From: Hydractinia symbiolongicarpus
Taxonomy: Eukaryota > Cnidaria > Hydrozoa > Anthoathecata > Hydractiniidae
Length of the DNA stretch: 64,000 nt
Direction of reading: 5' to 3'
Assembly (NCBI RefSeq): GCF_029227915.1
Contig: NC_079877.1
Location: forward strand, 24,639,851 to 24,703,850
Position numbers and translations under genes: made by a program. This document shows positions 35,991 through 47,200 of the stretch, piece by piece. Positions within the stretch are counted from its first letter, which is position 1; the number at the start of each line of letters is the position of its first letter. The notes under the pieces are model-generated. The model ran no database searches. It was not told the DNA's origin and worked only from the letters and a program-made list of their open reading frames with translations.

Positions 35991-37679
35991 AAAGCCAGCC
36001 TTTGGGGGAAGTCCCGCGAGAGATTCAAAACACGCCACGTGTCATCTCATTTTTGCACGTCCATATCTCCAACATCACACATATAAATTAAATTAAAGCG
36101 CCTGTTTAGCAAACTAGACATCTTTGCTTCAGTCAGGCGAACGAAAAATTCCTTGCTTATTCAAAAAACAAACAAACAAACTAAAAAAAATGTACAACAT
36201 AAATTTTCTGCAGCTTGAATTGCTAAAATATTTAAAAAATTACGTAACATCAGGAAATAACCATTTTACATTTAAAGACGTCAGAGACAATAACCCTCTC
36301 TCTCTTTCTATGTATATTTATACATATCTGAGTGCATGAAAAATTGGATCATCGTTATATGCAATTATAGTAGCCATTGAACTCTATGCAGAAAAGATAA
36401 AGACAGTAATTAAAAATAATAGCCGTACAGCATTAATGACCGTCATTTATGTTTGAAACTTTTTACAATTGTTTGTAGGTTTGTTCGTGTTAGTTCAAGG
36501 AAGTTTAGAAAGTGAAAAAAATTTGGAAGTACAGGTAGATATAAATATTCAAATGTACATGACAGCGTTAGTGTCTGGAATGGTACACCTTACCTTCGCG
36601 TGTTTTATTGGAATTTTTAACTGAAGATTTATTTTATAAGACGACACTGCAGAAAGAAAAAAGTATTTTTTTTTTTTTTTTAGCGATAGTTCATTTCAAA
36701 AATTGATTTTGATCAATACGAAGCGTTGAATTTTTTCTTTTCGAGTGTTTACATGACTGGCCTCACAAATATCAAGGGATATACCCTGTCTATTATTTCC
36801 AAGAGGGGACATGGCTTAGATGGAGAGTCCTAGAAAGCTACGCAGACCCAATTAGGGCCCGCGCTCTACTAGACAATTGCAGTTGTTTTACCGCGAAAAA
36901 AGTAAACATTCAAAAAGGTGTATTTTCACTGTGGTTTGAGCATAAATTGGAAAAAAGGGAAGTTAAAAGTTTGTTTGTTTTTAGAACGCGTTTTGCTGAT
37001 TAAAAATTTATACCGTTGACCTGCAAGACAGTGGTTTATTTTAATTCTTTCTCCTATTTCGCTCTCAAACATAGATGATTCCTGTTTTTCATTTGGAGAA
37101 CTTTACGAAATCTAAAACATACAGAATGTTTTAAAAAAGGTAATTGTTTTAACAGCTTCACATCTCTGATGATACACCATGATAAGAGTAAAACAAAACA
37201 AAACCGATACTTAGATTTTCATCTTAATTTGACAGTTCTGGAAACTTTCCAACAAAGACAGGGATTCCTGCATCGAAAATGATATTTTTTATGTTATAGA
37301 GGATTAAAAGTTTGGTGATATCTTGACATAAGTGGAGTGTTGTTTAAGAATGATTTTATCTTTAATTATGACATCATAAGTTCAAGAATTTTTTGAATAA
37401 TTTAGGAAAGAAAAAATTCCAAAGGATTGGATAAACAACGTCTTATGCTTGAAGACTCTTCATTTGTAAAAATTAAAATTTTCGATTTTCTCTTTCTCTT
37501 TTTTATATAATAAGATTAATTTGGGATAAAAAAAATCGGAAAAAAATTAATGGCGAAATTACCATTATTTATTCTCTGATTAAAATCCTAAAATAATTCC
37601 GCGTTGTTTTTTTATGTAAACACTCGAATTAAGTCTTCAATGTTCTTAACTTTTTTTAATTTGAAGCCTCGAATTGTTC

Positions 37680-38716
37680 TTAAGGATACGGTAACCCCTT
37701 CAGGGCCATTTTTTTTTAAAAAAATATTTTTTTAATTTTGATTCTTTGGCATAATTTCCTGATATTTTTTAAAAAAGAATCAAAAATATTTATTGTTAAG
37801 AGGGATAAAATGAAGAAAAATCTTTTTTATCTTTTAGTGTTTTCAATAGTGTGCTCAAAGTTTAAAATTCCTTTAATACATTTAATCTGTATAATAATTA
37901 AAGAGAGTTATGCAGAACGAATAAAAAATTGCATCCGTACATATAACATAGGATACATTTAAACTTTAATAATCTATACATATATATTATTATTTATCAT
38001 CTATACCTTTTTAATTTATTTCTTTATTTTTTACGTTTTGATCCTGTTATGTTATGTTATCCTGTTGTGTGCTGAACAATAACTAGACCCAAAGTTCTGC
38101 GAAAATCTTTTACCTTTAATTTTAAATAAAATATTCATGACTAATTAATTATTCATAACGTTTAAGTGGGTGTAACCATGATTCTTGCAGGTAAAAGCAA
38201 AGGTCTTTGATTTGCTTTTTCTCGAAATAAAATTTTCAGTCGTAACGGTATATATTTTTGTCGAACACTACCCTCCATCTTGTCGAAATTGTACGAAAAC
38301 AATTTTGTTGCGACAATTATATCTTTGGCTATAAAACTTTGTTTTTTTTAACGCAGAAAGTGAGGAAATATCAAGTTATTGATCTATCATGCTTAAAAAT
38401 AGATAAATCTGTCATAAAATATGCTATATTATGTAAATATGCTATATTTTTGGAACCACGTGTTGTTTGGTATTTTTTTTAAGAACAAAAACTTTACTGA
38501 GGGGAGTGTTCGACAAAATGAACTAGAAGGGTGAATTTTTGTATATAATTTTTTTTTCTACTTTTTGGAATTTTTTTATGAAAATATTTTATCATCATTC
38601 TAGAGATAATTTATTCGGCTTTCAGAATATATATATTTGCTAGGGTTAATATAGCGAGCAGAGGGGATATTTTAAATATACTGAGTATGTGTCTCAGGGG
38701 GTTACCGTATCCTTAA
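37680..38716. mobile_element. TTAA-flanked inverted-repeat element (1,037 bp)
   Basis: The left end TTAAGGATACGGTAACCCC is perfectly repeated, inverted, at the right end (GGGGTTACCGTATCCTTAA, ending 38716). TTAA at both outer edges suggests a TTAA target duplication. The interior is AT-rich and has no transposase-like frame. A second inverted-repeat element is inserted at 38256-38518. The terminal TTAAGGATAC is shared with the short element at 43769-43917. Confidence 0.8.
38256..38518. mobile_element. Nested foldback element inside the TTAA element
   Basis: The left end TTTTGTCGAACACTACCCTC is matched in inverse at 38499-38518 (GAGGGGAGTGTTCGACAAAA) with one mismatch. The 263-bp unit lies wholly within 37680-38716, so it inserted later or is an internal part of that element. 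Confidence 0.75.
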
Positions 38717-39590
38717 ATTGTTTTTAATTTTTTTTTCTTATTTGTCATTTTTAAAATTGAAAGGAGCATTTTAGTACTTCTTGCTATTGACAAAAGAAAA
38801 CGTATGCTCTATATAGTCTGGTTTTGTTAAAACAAATAAAGAAAAATTCCCCTATCGTTTTTTTTTGTTAATTCCAAATCACTAAACTGTAGGGTTCTGG
38901 AAAATATGGATTTAAAAAATCACAATTCTTAGATTTATGCTATTTTCAACAAAAAGTTAAAACAGAAATAGGTAGTTCATTGCGCTTTGACACGCTCTAT
39001 AAACAAAAGCTCGAAAGAAATAAACTTTATTTGTATACCTGTAAGGCATTATTTTGTTGTGTCTACACTCATGCTGTTTTTTATATCCTAATCGCGGCTT
39101 TTGTATAGCATAATTTTTATTATGTAATTAGCGAACTATTTATTTAAACAGTGTAGTTATAGGCTGAAACGAAACTAAATGTTATCAAGAATCAAAAATA
39201 ACGCACGTTTTTAACAAGCTAGCTAATGTTTTCAGTATAAACAAACATTTTACAGAGCTTTTTAAAAACATGACATTTTATTATTTACACATTTGGAGTA
39301 AATTGGAAGTTTATATTTGGGAGATAGTTGTAAAATCTGTGAGGCGTGACGAGTTAACATAAATGGGTCGTTTATCGAGACACAGGGATGAAAATACAAG
39401 TTTTAGTTATCAAAGAATTATCCGATTGAGAAAAATAGTTTTTAAATTCTAGCTTTAAAATAACACAGATACTACATAAAATGCTGAAGCAGATGTTGAA
39501 ATTTTTCTGTAGCTGCTTCGCTGTTTGTTTATTTGATTTTACAGTTTTAGTTCAATGTTTATATTTTTTATTTTAGCAAGCCGAACAATC

Positions 39591-40688
39591 ATGAACAAAA
39601 AAGTCTTGTTGTTAGCACCATGCGTGCTCTTTGGACTGACCATTATTGCTTCATACTTTTCCACGAGACGGAACATACAGTTTATTCCGGCGCAATACAC
39701 CGGATCCGGCGTTTCGTTGGAAGAAATCATGGACAAGTTAAACGATATTAAACGCACAATCACCAATCATCAGTCTTACGTCGATTACAAGGCGTACCGA
39801 GAGAAACTGAATTCTCTTTTACCAAAAATTGTGAAGGGCGATGCGAGCAAATTAAATTCGCACTTATTGTTAGATTTTATCGAAAAAACCGGCGAACAAT
39901 ACCGGGTAATCATACTCGTGTCGTCGAACGCTCCACACGATTGGCGGAGAAATGCAATCCGTGCCAAGTGGGGTAACGCATCAATGTGGGCGACCACTAA
40001 GAAGTGGCGGGTAATATTCGTCACGGGTGGAACCGAGGACAAAAAAATAGCAGAAAAACTTCACAACGAAGCGATGATTTACAAAGATTTAATTATGGAA
40101 GATGTAGTCGAAAGTTTTTATAAGCTCTCCATGAAAGTTATGATCGGTTTACAATGGACGCATACTAACTTTAACTACGACTTCATACTAAAATGCGACG
40201 ATGATATTTTCATTCAAATCGATCGATTAATGGTCTCTTTAGATCGCAACAACGACAAGGGATACTTCGGGCAAGTCATGGGCAAACAACCCGTCATGAG
40301 AAAAGGCCGATACGGGCTAACTGCAGAGGAACATGCGAACGATTACTTCGATCCTTATTGCTCGGGCGGTGCCTTTTTAATATCATACGGTACAGTGAAT
40401 AAAATAATTCCTTATTTCGATTGGGAAAAGCCACTAAAAATAGACGATGCTTATATAGGGCACCTTGTACACAAGGCAGGTGTACCAGCCGATCGCGAGA
40501 AGGGCTTCCACATGTGGAACCGATGGTGCGAGTATACAGACGATCTTATTATTTCACACCCAGTAAAAAAACAAGACTGTATGCAGTTTCTAGTAAACAG
40601 AGCTATGATTGATAACAATAAATTAAAAAACGAAACCCTACGTACACAAAGGTACGCGTACACTGAAGAAGAGCGAAAACATCTATAA
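39591..40688 (+). CDS. GT31-family beta-1,3-galactosyltransferase-like protein, copy 3 (divergent)
   Basis: A single exon encodes 365 aa from the Met at 39591. The frame is open 36 bp further to an upstream Met at 39555, but a polypyrimidine-AG acceptor at 39575-39576 falls between them, so 39591 is preferred. It also makes MNKKVLLLAPCVLFGLTII the signal anchor. Catalytic landmarks are RVIILVSSNAPHDW, RRNAIRAKWG, FVTGG, LKCDDDIFIQID, PYCSGGAFLIS, IDDAYIG and ISHPVKKQDCM. The order and the YKxYRxKLNSLLPK stem segment match copies 1 and 2, but identity is lower and codons are more GC-rich and varied, as expected of an older duplicate. The C-terminus carries an extra basic/acidic tail (about 30 residues). 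Substrate is not predictable. Confidence 0.85.
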   Translation: MNKKVLLLAPCVLFGLTIIASYFSTRRNIQFIPAQYTGSGVSLEEIMDKLNDIKRTITNHQSYVDYKAYREKLNSLLPKIVKGDASKLNSHLLLDFIEKTGEQYRVIILVSSNAPHDWRRNAIRAKWGNASMWATTKKWRVIFVTGGTEDKKIAEKLHNEAMIYKDLIMEDVVESFYKLSMKVMIGLQWTHTNFNYDFILKCDDDIFIQIDRLMVSLDRNNDKGYFGQVMGKQPVMRKGRYGLTAEEHANDYFDPYCSGGAFLISYGTVNKIIPYFDWEKPLKIDDAYIGHLVHKAGVPADREKGFHMWNRWCEYTDDLIISHPVKKQDCMQFLVNRAMIDNNKLKNETLRTQRYAYTEEERKHL

Positions 40689-41579
40689 CATAAGCATCGT
40701 AGGATAGGTTTTAAATATCATAGACCATGTTTCCACTAACGGATGGTTTCGTACCGAATCAATTTACGGATAGGCCTCTGTTTCTATTGGGACGAATTGT
40801 GCCGAATCAATATACGTATCGGATAGCTACTGGACCGGGCTGCTTTCAAAAGTGATACGTCTCGTATCGGATAGCTTCTTTCGTATTCTGTACATTTCAT
40901 ATTATTAAGTGATTGACGTTATGTTTCAAAAGGCTATTAATTCGGCATGGTTCGTATGTGCTTCGATTGTACCGGATCATAAATTGATCACACAGAAATT
41001 TTATATCAAAAACCAAAAAACATTTTGTAATTAGCAATGCCCTCAGCTTCTATGTTATCGCTGGGCATGTCATTTTTTTTCATTAAGAGATATACTAAGT
41101 TTAACCTGGGATGGTTTTCTAGATTTTGCGAAAAGTTTTATGTTATATGCTTTTCAGAAAGAGTCTCGTCAATCTAAAAGTTTGCTTTTTTTAAAAAAAT
41201 TTTTCAATAATTTATCAGTTAGCAGTGCTTAGAGATAAACTTCGTGCTTTTTAAAATTATTTTTATTAAAAAATTTTAATATAAAAAAGGTACGTTTTCC
41301 AACATGTACCTCGTTTACCCTTTTCTTTTGTTTCTTTTAACTCCGCAGACAGAGAAACCGGTGCAAAAAAGGGATTTATTCATAATAATATGTTAATGTA
41401 TTGGAAATTAGTTTAATAACAAGAATAATAATTTCATTAAATAACAGGAAGTGAAACACCCCTATCAATAATTTTAGTATGCTAATGAAGTTTTGTCCAC
41501 CCAATTAAAACAATTGAACGAATTAGAAAGCCAGCAATGCTAGTCTATTCGAGAACATAGGTAAAATAGAAGAATGACA

Positions 41580-41720
41580 GGGGTTACCAAATTCTAGGAA
41601 GTTTTACAATTAGGGGGTGGGTCTTTAACGACATACTACATTTATAGAACTTGGAGTGAGATTCGAACCGGCGACCTCGTGATTGAAAGTTTAATTCCCT
41701 ACCACTACACTATCGTTGTT
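41580..41720 (-). mobile_element. tRNA-like SINE head
   Basis: On the - strand a box-A-like ATAGTGTAGTGGTAGGG (near 41714-41697) is followed by a box-B GGTTCGAATC at 41669-41660. The spacing is right for a tRNA, but the T-stem and acceptor stem do not pair well. It is read as the 5' part of a SINE whose body runs toward 41580; the 3' end is not defined. Confidence 0.55.
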
Positions 41721-42939
41721 ACAGCACATAATGTCAGATTTTTAATAAAACCAAAAATTACCAGCTAGTTTTGCACCCAACTCGCTACACACAGTAGACA
41801 ACGTGATGTTATTTCATTTAATCCTTGTCAATAGGGTAGGAATGGATACGATGGGTTCTTAGTAGGAATAAATGACGTAACTGGTGTGAAAATTCTCACC
41901 AATTAGGTGGAGAACAAGCTTTAGAGGTCTGCAAAGGAATAGAATGGTAAACCAGCATTTTAAAAACTAAAAAAGACAATATTACGTAACTTGCGTAACA
42001 ATTAAAAGTCAACACAAACAAATTTTTCTCACATCATTAAATTAAAGTTAATATATCCGCACAAATAGACAGAAAAACAAAGTGTTGTGAAGAGATAAAT
42101 AAACAAATCACCTAATAATTGGTCTTAAATATAACTTCACTGTGACTTGACAGCATGGTAGCCACACAGTCATTTTTTGTTAAAAAGGCACCCCGTAAAA
42201 TACTGAACTAACAGATCACCTAAGTAAATAGGTTAAGCTAGGCAAAAAAATTACCAAATCTCACACCAAGAGGCCTTCCACGTTCCCTTTATCTAAAATT
42301 ATGACCAAAATTAAGATTATTATACATATAAGAAATATAAAAGTAGTATGTTTTAAATACGAAGCCTTAGTTCTGGCCAAAATACCGTATCTTCTTTATT
42401 TTTTCCGCTTCTCGAATCTTTCACTCTCTAAGTCTGCCTATGTGACATGGGAATTGCGCCTAACACACTCCCACGTCTCTACTAAACCCGCATTTTGTTC
42501 TGCGGTTGAGACGCTAATCTCACAGCGGGACTAATATTAGCCAAAATTTATCAAACTGAATCAACAATAAGTAGTTAGTAGTATCATTGCCTTATTATCA
42601 TTGCGACAGCACAGTAAGCAAATCCTGTAGCAACCGGGGGTATAAAAGGGGGGAGGGGATATTCCAAATAATTGTGAAAGAACAATTCTTTTGAATACCA
42701 AAAGCAACAATTATATTTTATAATACACAAATTGCAACATTTTTAGATGGTCTAAACAGTACATGTTGCAAGACCTACTACACGTTGGGACCAACCGATC
42801 CCTCTATCACTTCCTTCCTGCTTTCCTCCCTCCTCCTACCCAAAACTGTAATGGTTCGTTATGTTTCAAGTTCTCTTCAGTGTGTAATACTACCTTCACA
42901 GAATTAAGCTGCAACATGTCTTCCAGGAAATCTTAAAAA

Positions 42940-43067
42940 CTTACCTTCCGAAAAAGAACAAGTTGATTTCATATGAAAGAACTTAAGTAGTGGTATAAAA
43001 ATCTTTTTATTTTTTTGAAAAATTAAAAAAAAAAAGGGTCCAACAAGGTTTCTTAGCGGGAGGTAAG
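42940..43067. mobile_element. Foldback/MITE-like element, TIR family ACCTCYCGCGAAAAA, short copy
   Basis: The 128-bp unit begins CTTACCTTCCGAAAAAGAA and ends TTTCTTAGCGGGAGGTAAG, an inverted pair with three mismatches. Its interior CAAGTTGATTTCATATGAAAG matches, in reverse, the element at 10038-10264. Confidence 0.7.
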
Positions 43068-43192
43068 CCTTAAGCTTTACGCTTTGCAGATTTGAAGAAG
43101 ATTACAAAAAATCAGTGATAAAAATTGAGGGATATTTTTACGCTAATTTTACATATCAACATTAATTTACAACGTGAATATTATACTGAGAA

Positions 43193-43428
43193 TACCGTAA
43201 ATGACAGATTTAGCGCTCCGTGGTCAATTAGCGCCCCTGCTCTAACAAGTCCCCCCCCCTCTTTATTTTCATAAAAGTTATGAGAATAAAGTTTAAAAAA
43301 TTTGTATTTCTGAAAAAAAAATTAATAAGCGCCCCTGCTGAATTAACCGCCCCTGTCCAATAAGCGCCCCCTGTCAAGATGAAATTTTTAAATAAGCGCC
43401 CCAGGCGCTTAATCCGTTATTTACGGTA
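43193..43428. mobile_element. TA-flanked MITE with AATAAGCGCCCC internal repeats
   Basis: The left end TACCGTAAATGACAGATTTAG pairs in inverse with the right end, which finishes CCGTTATTTACGGTA at 43428, over about 24 bp with two mismatches. TA at both edges suggests a TA target site as in Tc1/mariner-related MITEs. The interior carries four TAAGCGCCCC-type phrases. A related but non-terminal stretch with AATAAACGCCC phrases follows at 43575-43740. Confidence 0.75.
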
Positions 43429-43768
43429 TGTTTTCAAAAATATTTACAACATTCATTTCATAATTGAAATAGTATATTCCATTATTTAATCGGTGATAAT
43501 TTTTATATACATAAAAAAATTACAAAAAATTCTTCATAGTTACATAAACTTACATAAAAAAGAATTACGCTCAGAATTTTAAACGCCAACCTTGATTTAA
43601 CGCCTCCTCCTTTAACGATTGTTTTTAATAAACGCCCCAACCCGTCAATTTTCACATAGAAATCATCATTAAAAATCGCAAAATTTAATAAACGCCCTAA
43701 GTGTTTATCAGAAGCATTATGTTACGCCCTTCTCAAATCGCTTATGTTGACGCGCCAAATTTGACAGT

Positions 43769-43917
43769 TTAAGGATACACGAAACACTTCTTACCAGTGT
43801 TAAGAAGACTGTTTGCATTTTCGAAATGCGAAAAAAAATGAATATAAAAGTATATATTTTTTAAAAGCCAGATAAATTTGGTAAAAATATGGATTTAAGT
43901 GTTTCAGGTATCCTTAA
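43769..43917. mobile_element. Short TTAA-flanked inverted-repeat element (149 bp)
   Basis: The left end TTAAGGATACACGAAACACT and the right end AGTGTTTCAGGTATCCTTAA are inverted repeats with two mismatches and TTAA at both edges. The outer ten bases are the same as in the 1,037-bp element at 37680-38716. Confidence 0.8.
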
Positions 43918-44283
43918 TAGCATCCAATTCCACGCAAACACATTCTTGACAGCAATCCAAAATTTTGCAAAAATACAGACTCAGATTTTTTTCCTTTGAC
44001 TAGTAAAAGAAAAAGGTCGTTTTGTGATAGTATATATATATGCTCCGTATTTAAACAAATATTTATATTAACATTTACGTTTTCTAAAAACGTGTAAAAA
44101 AATTGCAACAGCGAAACAAAAAAATTTGTAATTTGTTATAAAATATATAGCGTGTTCTCAAAAAAAAAATAAAATAAAAATAAACAAACAAACAAATAAA
44201 CAAAAAAATAGTAGACTTACCTTGCGTTGTTTTATGATTAAAAAAAAATTAAAGTGGTTGCATTCTTACTCACAAGCTGCATC

Positions 44284-47200
44284 TTATTCGTTGATGTCAA
44301 ATGTGTAAACTGAACCACCTTGAAACGAACCGTGTGAACTTTTAGGAGCAGAAATGACAAGTGTTGAACCATGTGCTTCATCTGTTATGACTTCAACAGC
44401 AGAACCAAACATAGCATGGGGCTGCACAGAAAATAATTAAACAAAACAGTACAAGTAATAATTCACCAACCAACAAATCATAAAATCCTTTCAACTGCAG
44501 AAGGAATATACAAACAAACAAACCTCTAACCAAAACACAAACAAACACACAAACCTCTAACCAAATCACAAACAAATGCCTACCTCATCTCCATAAAAAA
44601 CTTTCCAAGCCTAAAGCAAAAAAAATACTCAAATCAAAAATTGCATAGTATTGGTGTGCAACAAGACTCGGTATTATTTACGTCCTGCATACATAGTGTT
44701 CAGCAAGCCAACACAGCAAATTAAAACTGTTTAAAAATGCGCAATAAATAAAACGACATAAATAAGTTGAAATGAGTGATGCTTCAATTCACACACACAC
44801 ACACACAACCACCTTACAATCCATTTGGACATATACTTAGCTTTTTCACTTACTTTGTCTCGTTGGCACATTCTATCGCTCTTTAAAAAGCAATTTTTAA
44901 TACTTTTCAAAGTTGGTTCTTTGAAAATATAAACTGCCCCTTCCTCTCCTAAGGAATAAGAAAATAAATATCATTGTACACTAAAAGAATGGCGATGATA
45001 ATTTACAAAATGTAAGCAAATTAAATAAAGTTAAATTTCCAGTACCTCCACAGAATTCCTCTGTTATATCTTTCGAACGTCGAGGTGAAGCGATAATAAG
45101 CTCATCTTTACCATCACTATCCAGATCAACAAACTTAACCACATCGCCATACCTTCCATAGGCTCGATCACCTTGATATCTTGCAATAATACTGGTCTGT
45201 ATATTAGTTGGTTGTTCGAGCAAAGTAGTTAAATTATACAGTGTCACTTCACCTGCTTGTACGAAGGTCACAGGAATGCCAATGATGTGCCGAATAATAT
45301 CTATTATGGGGAAACTACATTTAGTCCAAAAGTTCTTAACATATTTCTTCATGGTATTTTTCTCACATTTTAGTCAGTTGGGTTATTTTTTATGACACAT
45401 GGGGTCTGGAACTAGAAGACTAAGAAGATTAGCGGTTTCCTTGCCTTGCAGGAAAAATAAAAGCGTCAGATGAAAAACAACTTAATTTTCGTGTCGTGTC
45501 ATTAACGTCAGGCCTGAAAGATATATATAAAATATATAAAAATATTTAAAAAAAATTTACTTTCTCGACAAAAACATAAAAATGCAAAAACTGACTGATT
45601 CAGGTTTCTGCACAAATCGTTAAATTAAAAATTCTTCGTATTTCATCACTTTTTAAAATTTCAGTTTAACAGGGTTTCTACCGAAAATATGGTATCAAAT
45701 TTCCTGACTTTCCCTGACTTTTTGAGGTCAAATTCCCTGACTTTTTGAGGTCAAATTCCCTGACTTTCCCTGACTTTTTCAAGAATTTCTACAGCCAAAG
45801 AGAAAAACAAATTAACCGTTTAAACCGTATTTGTCGCAACATAACTTACTGAGCTTTAATTCATATACTATAAAAATGGTCAAGAGTATGTTAGTTCCAC
45901 TGAATGACTAACAGAGCCTGTCAGCAATCTTCGAAACAATTATAAAGAAGAGCTATCAGTCTAAGTCAAGTTGAAGGACAAAAAATTCTCTGACTTTTCC
46001 CTGACTTTCCCCCTAAATGGGTCGTTTTTCCTGACTTTCCCGACCACAGATAAAACTCCATTAACTTTTCTCTGACTTTCCTCCAAAATGGGTCGTTTTT
46101 CCTGACTTGGTTTCGCTAGTACCAAGCTGCAACGGTCGTTTGTTATCTCTTAAGTGATCTGGAATTTACTGAAGCTAGATTTGTACTTCGTACAATGAGT
46201 TTCAACAGGCTAAAATTCGTTTTAAAAAACGAGATAAATCAATAACAGTTTTTTTATTGATTTTTACGTTTCATTTTGGTTTCATAAAAGCAGTGTTTAC
46301 AAATTTGAACTCATTTTTCTACTTTCATATTTTTCATTCTCTTCTGCTGTGCCAGTTGAAATAATTAATAATTAACGTCAGCATTTTTTCTGCACAATTA
46401 AGGCGAGTGTAAAGGAAAAAAAATGATTTTTTTTTCGTTTATTTTTTTTTCGTGAAAATCAGGGCAAAATATACTAAACTTTTTAATTATGAATTTTTTT
46501 TTTCAAAAATTTTATCTGGATCTCGGTTTATTTTGTTTGATTATGTTTACTCACTAATAACGCTGTGATGATCTTTTCTCGCCTTCCAAAGAGAAAAATA
46601 TCACGCTTTAAAAATAGAAAACCTGTCAAGTGTAATTTCAATGCCGCAAGTAGCCGCATGTGAGTAAAAACTTCAAAACTTTAAAATTCTTTTTCTCAGT
46701 GTTTATTTTTTGATAAAATGGTATCTACATCTGAACTTTCTCTTACAAAACTAAATAACGTTTGTGTAGGAAAGTTGTTTTGAAATAAAGCTAAATAAAA
46801 TAACTGAAAAGGTTTTTTTTATTTTTTTGTAAAAACGTGTTTAAATTTTTTTACAGCCGTATATGTGAAAGAAAGCAAGTTGAAAAAGTAGCATTTGGAA
46901 GAAAATGCAATAGTACGAAAACTATAAAATTTTGAACAAAATAGTAAAAACCCTTTTTAGATACAGCCCAGCTGGGAAGAATATTCCAAAAATTTTGAAA
47001 AAAAATCCAGCCGTTTTGTAAGAGAAACATCAGTTAGGAGAGACTGGGGGTAAATTTTATATACACCTAAACCTCAAACTACTTTGATATTTTTCCAAAA
47101 AAATTATATCACTCAATTGAGAAAAATAAGAGCTTCCAAAATATCTACATATCAGGTTATGAAAATGTTATTTAGAGATGATATTTGGATTATAAAAATC

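Larger units (their letters stand above)
29827..39554. other. Repeat-rich intergenic region between GT31 copies 2 and 3
   Basis: This 9.7-kb interval has no gene I can support. It holds a foldback element (31431-31863), a tRNA-like SINE (33716-33980), AT palindromes (34519-34795), a second SINE (35742-35990) and a TTAA-flanked inverted-repeat element with a nested foldback (37680-38716). The remaining sequence is AT-rich and without recognised structure. The frames of 60-80 codons here resemble chance. Confidence 0.6.
40692..44280. other. Intergenic region between GT31 copy 3 and GPLD1
   Basis: No gene is recognised. A block at 40735-40990 has internally repeated CCGAATCAATWTACG and GTATCGGATAGCT phrases. 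The interval also contains a tRNA-like SINE head (41652-41720) and four foldback or MITE-like segments between 42940 and 43917. Convergent 3' ends of the GT31 copy and GPLD1 fall here. Confidence 0.55.

Noticed and set aside
41652-41720. Possible functional tRNA gene on the - strand
   Set aside because: T-stem and acceptor stem do not pair; better explained as a SINE head.
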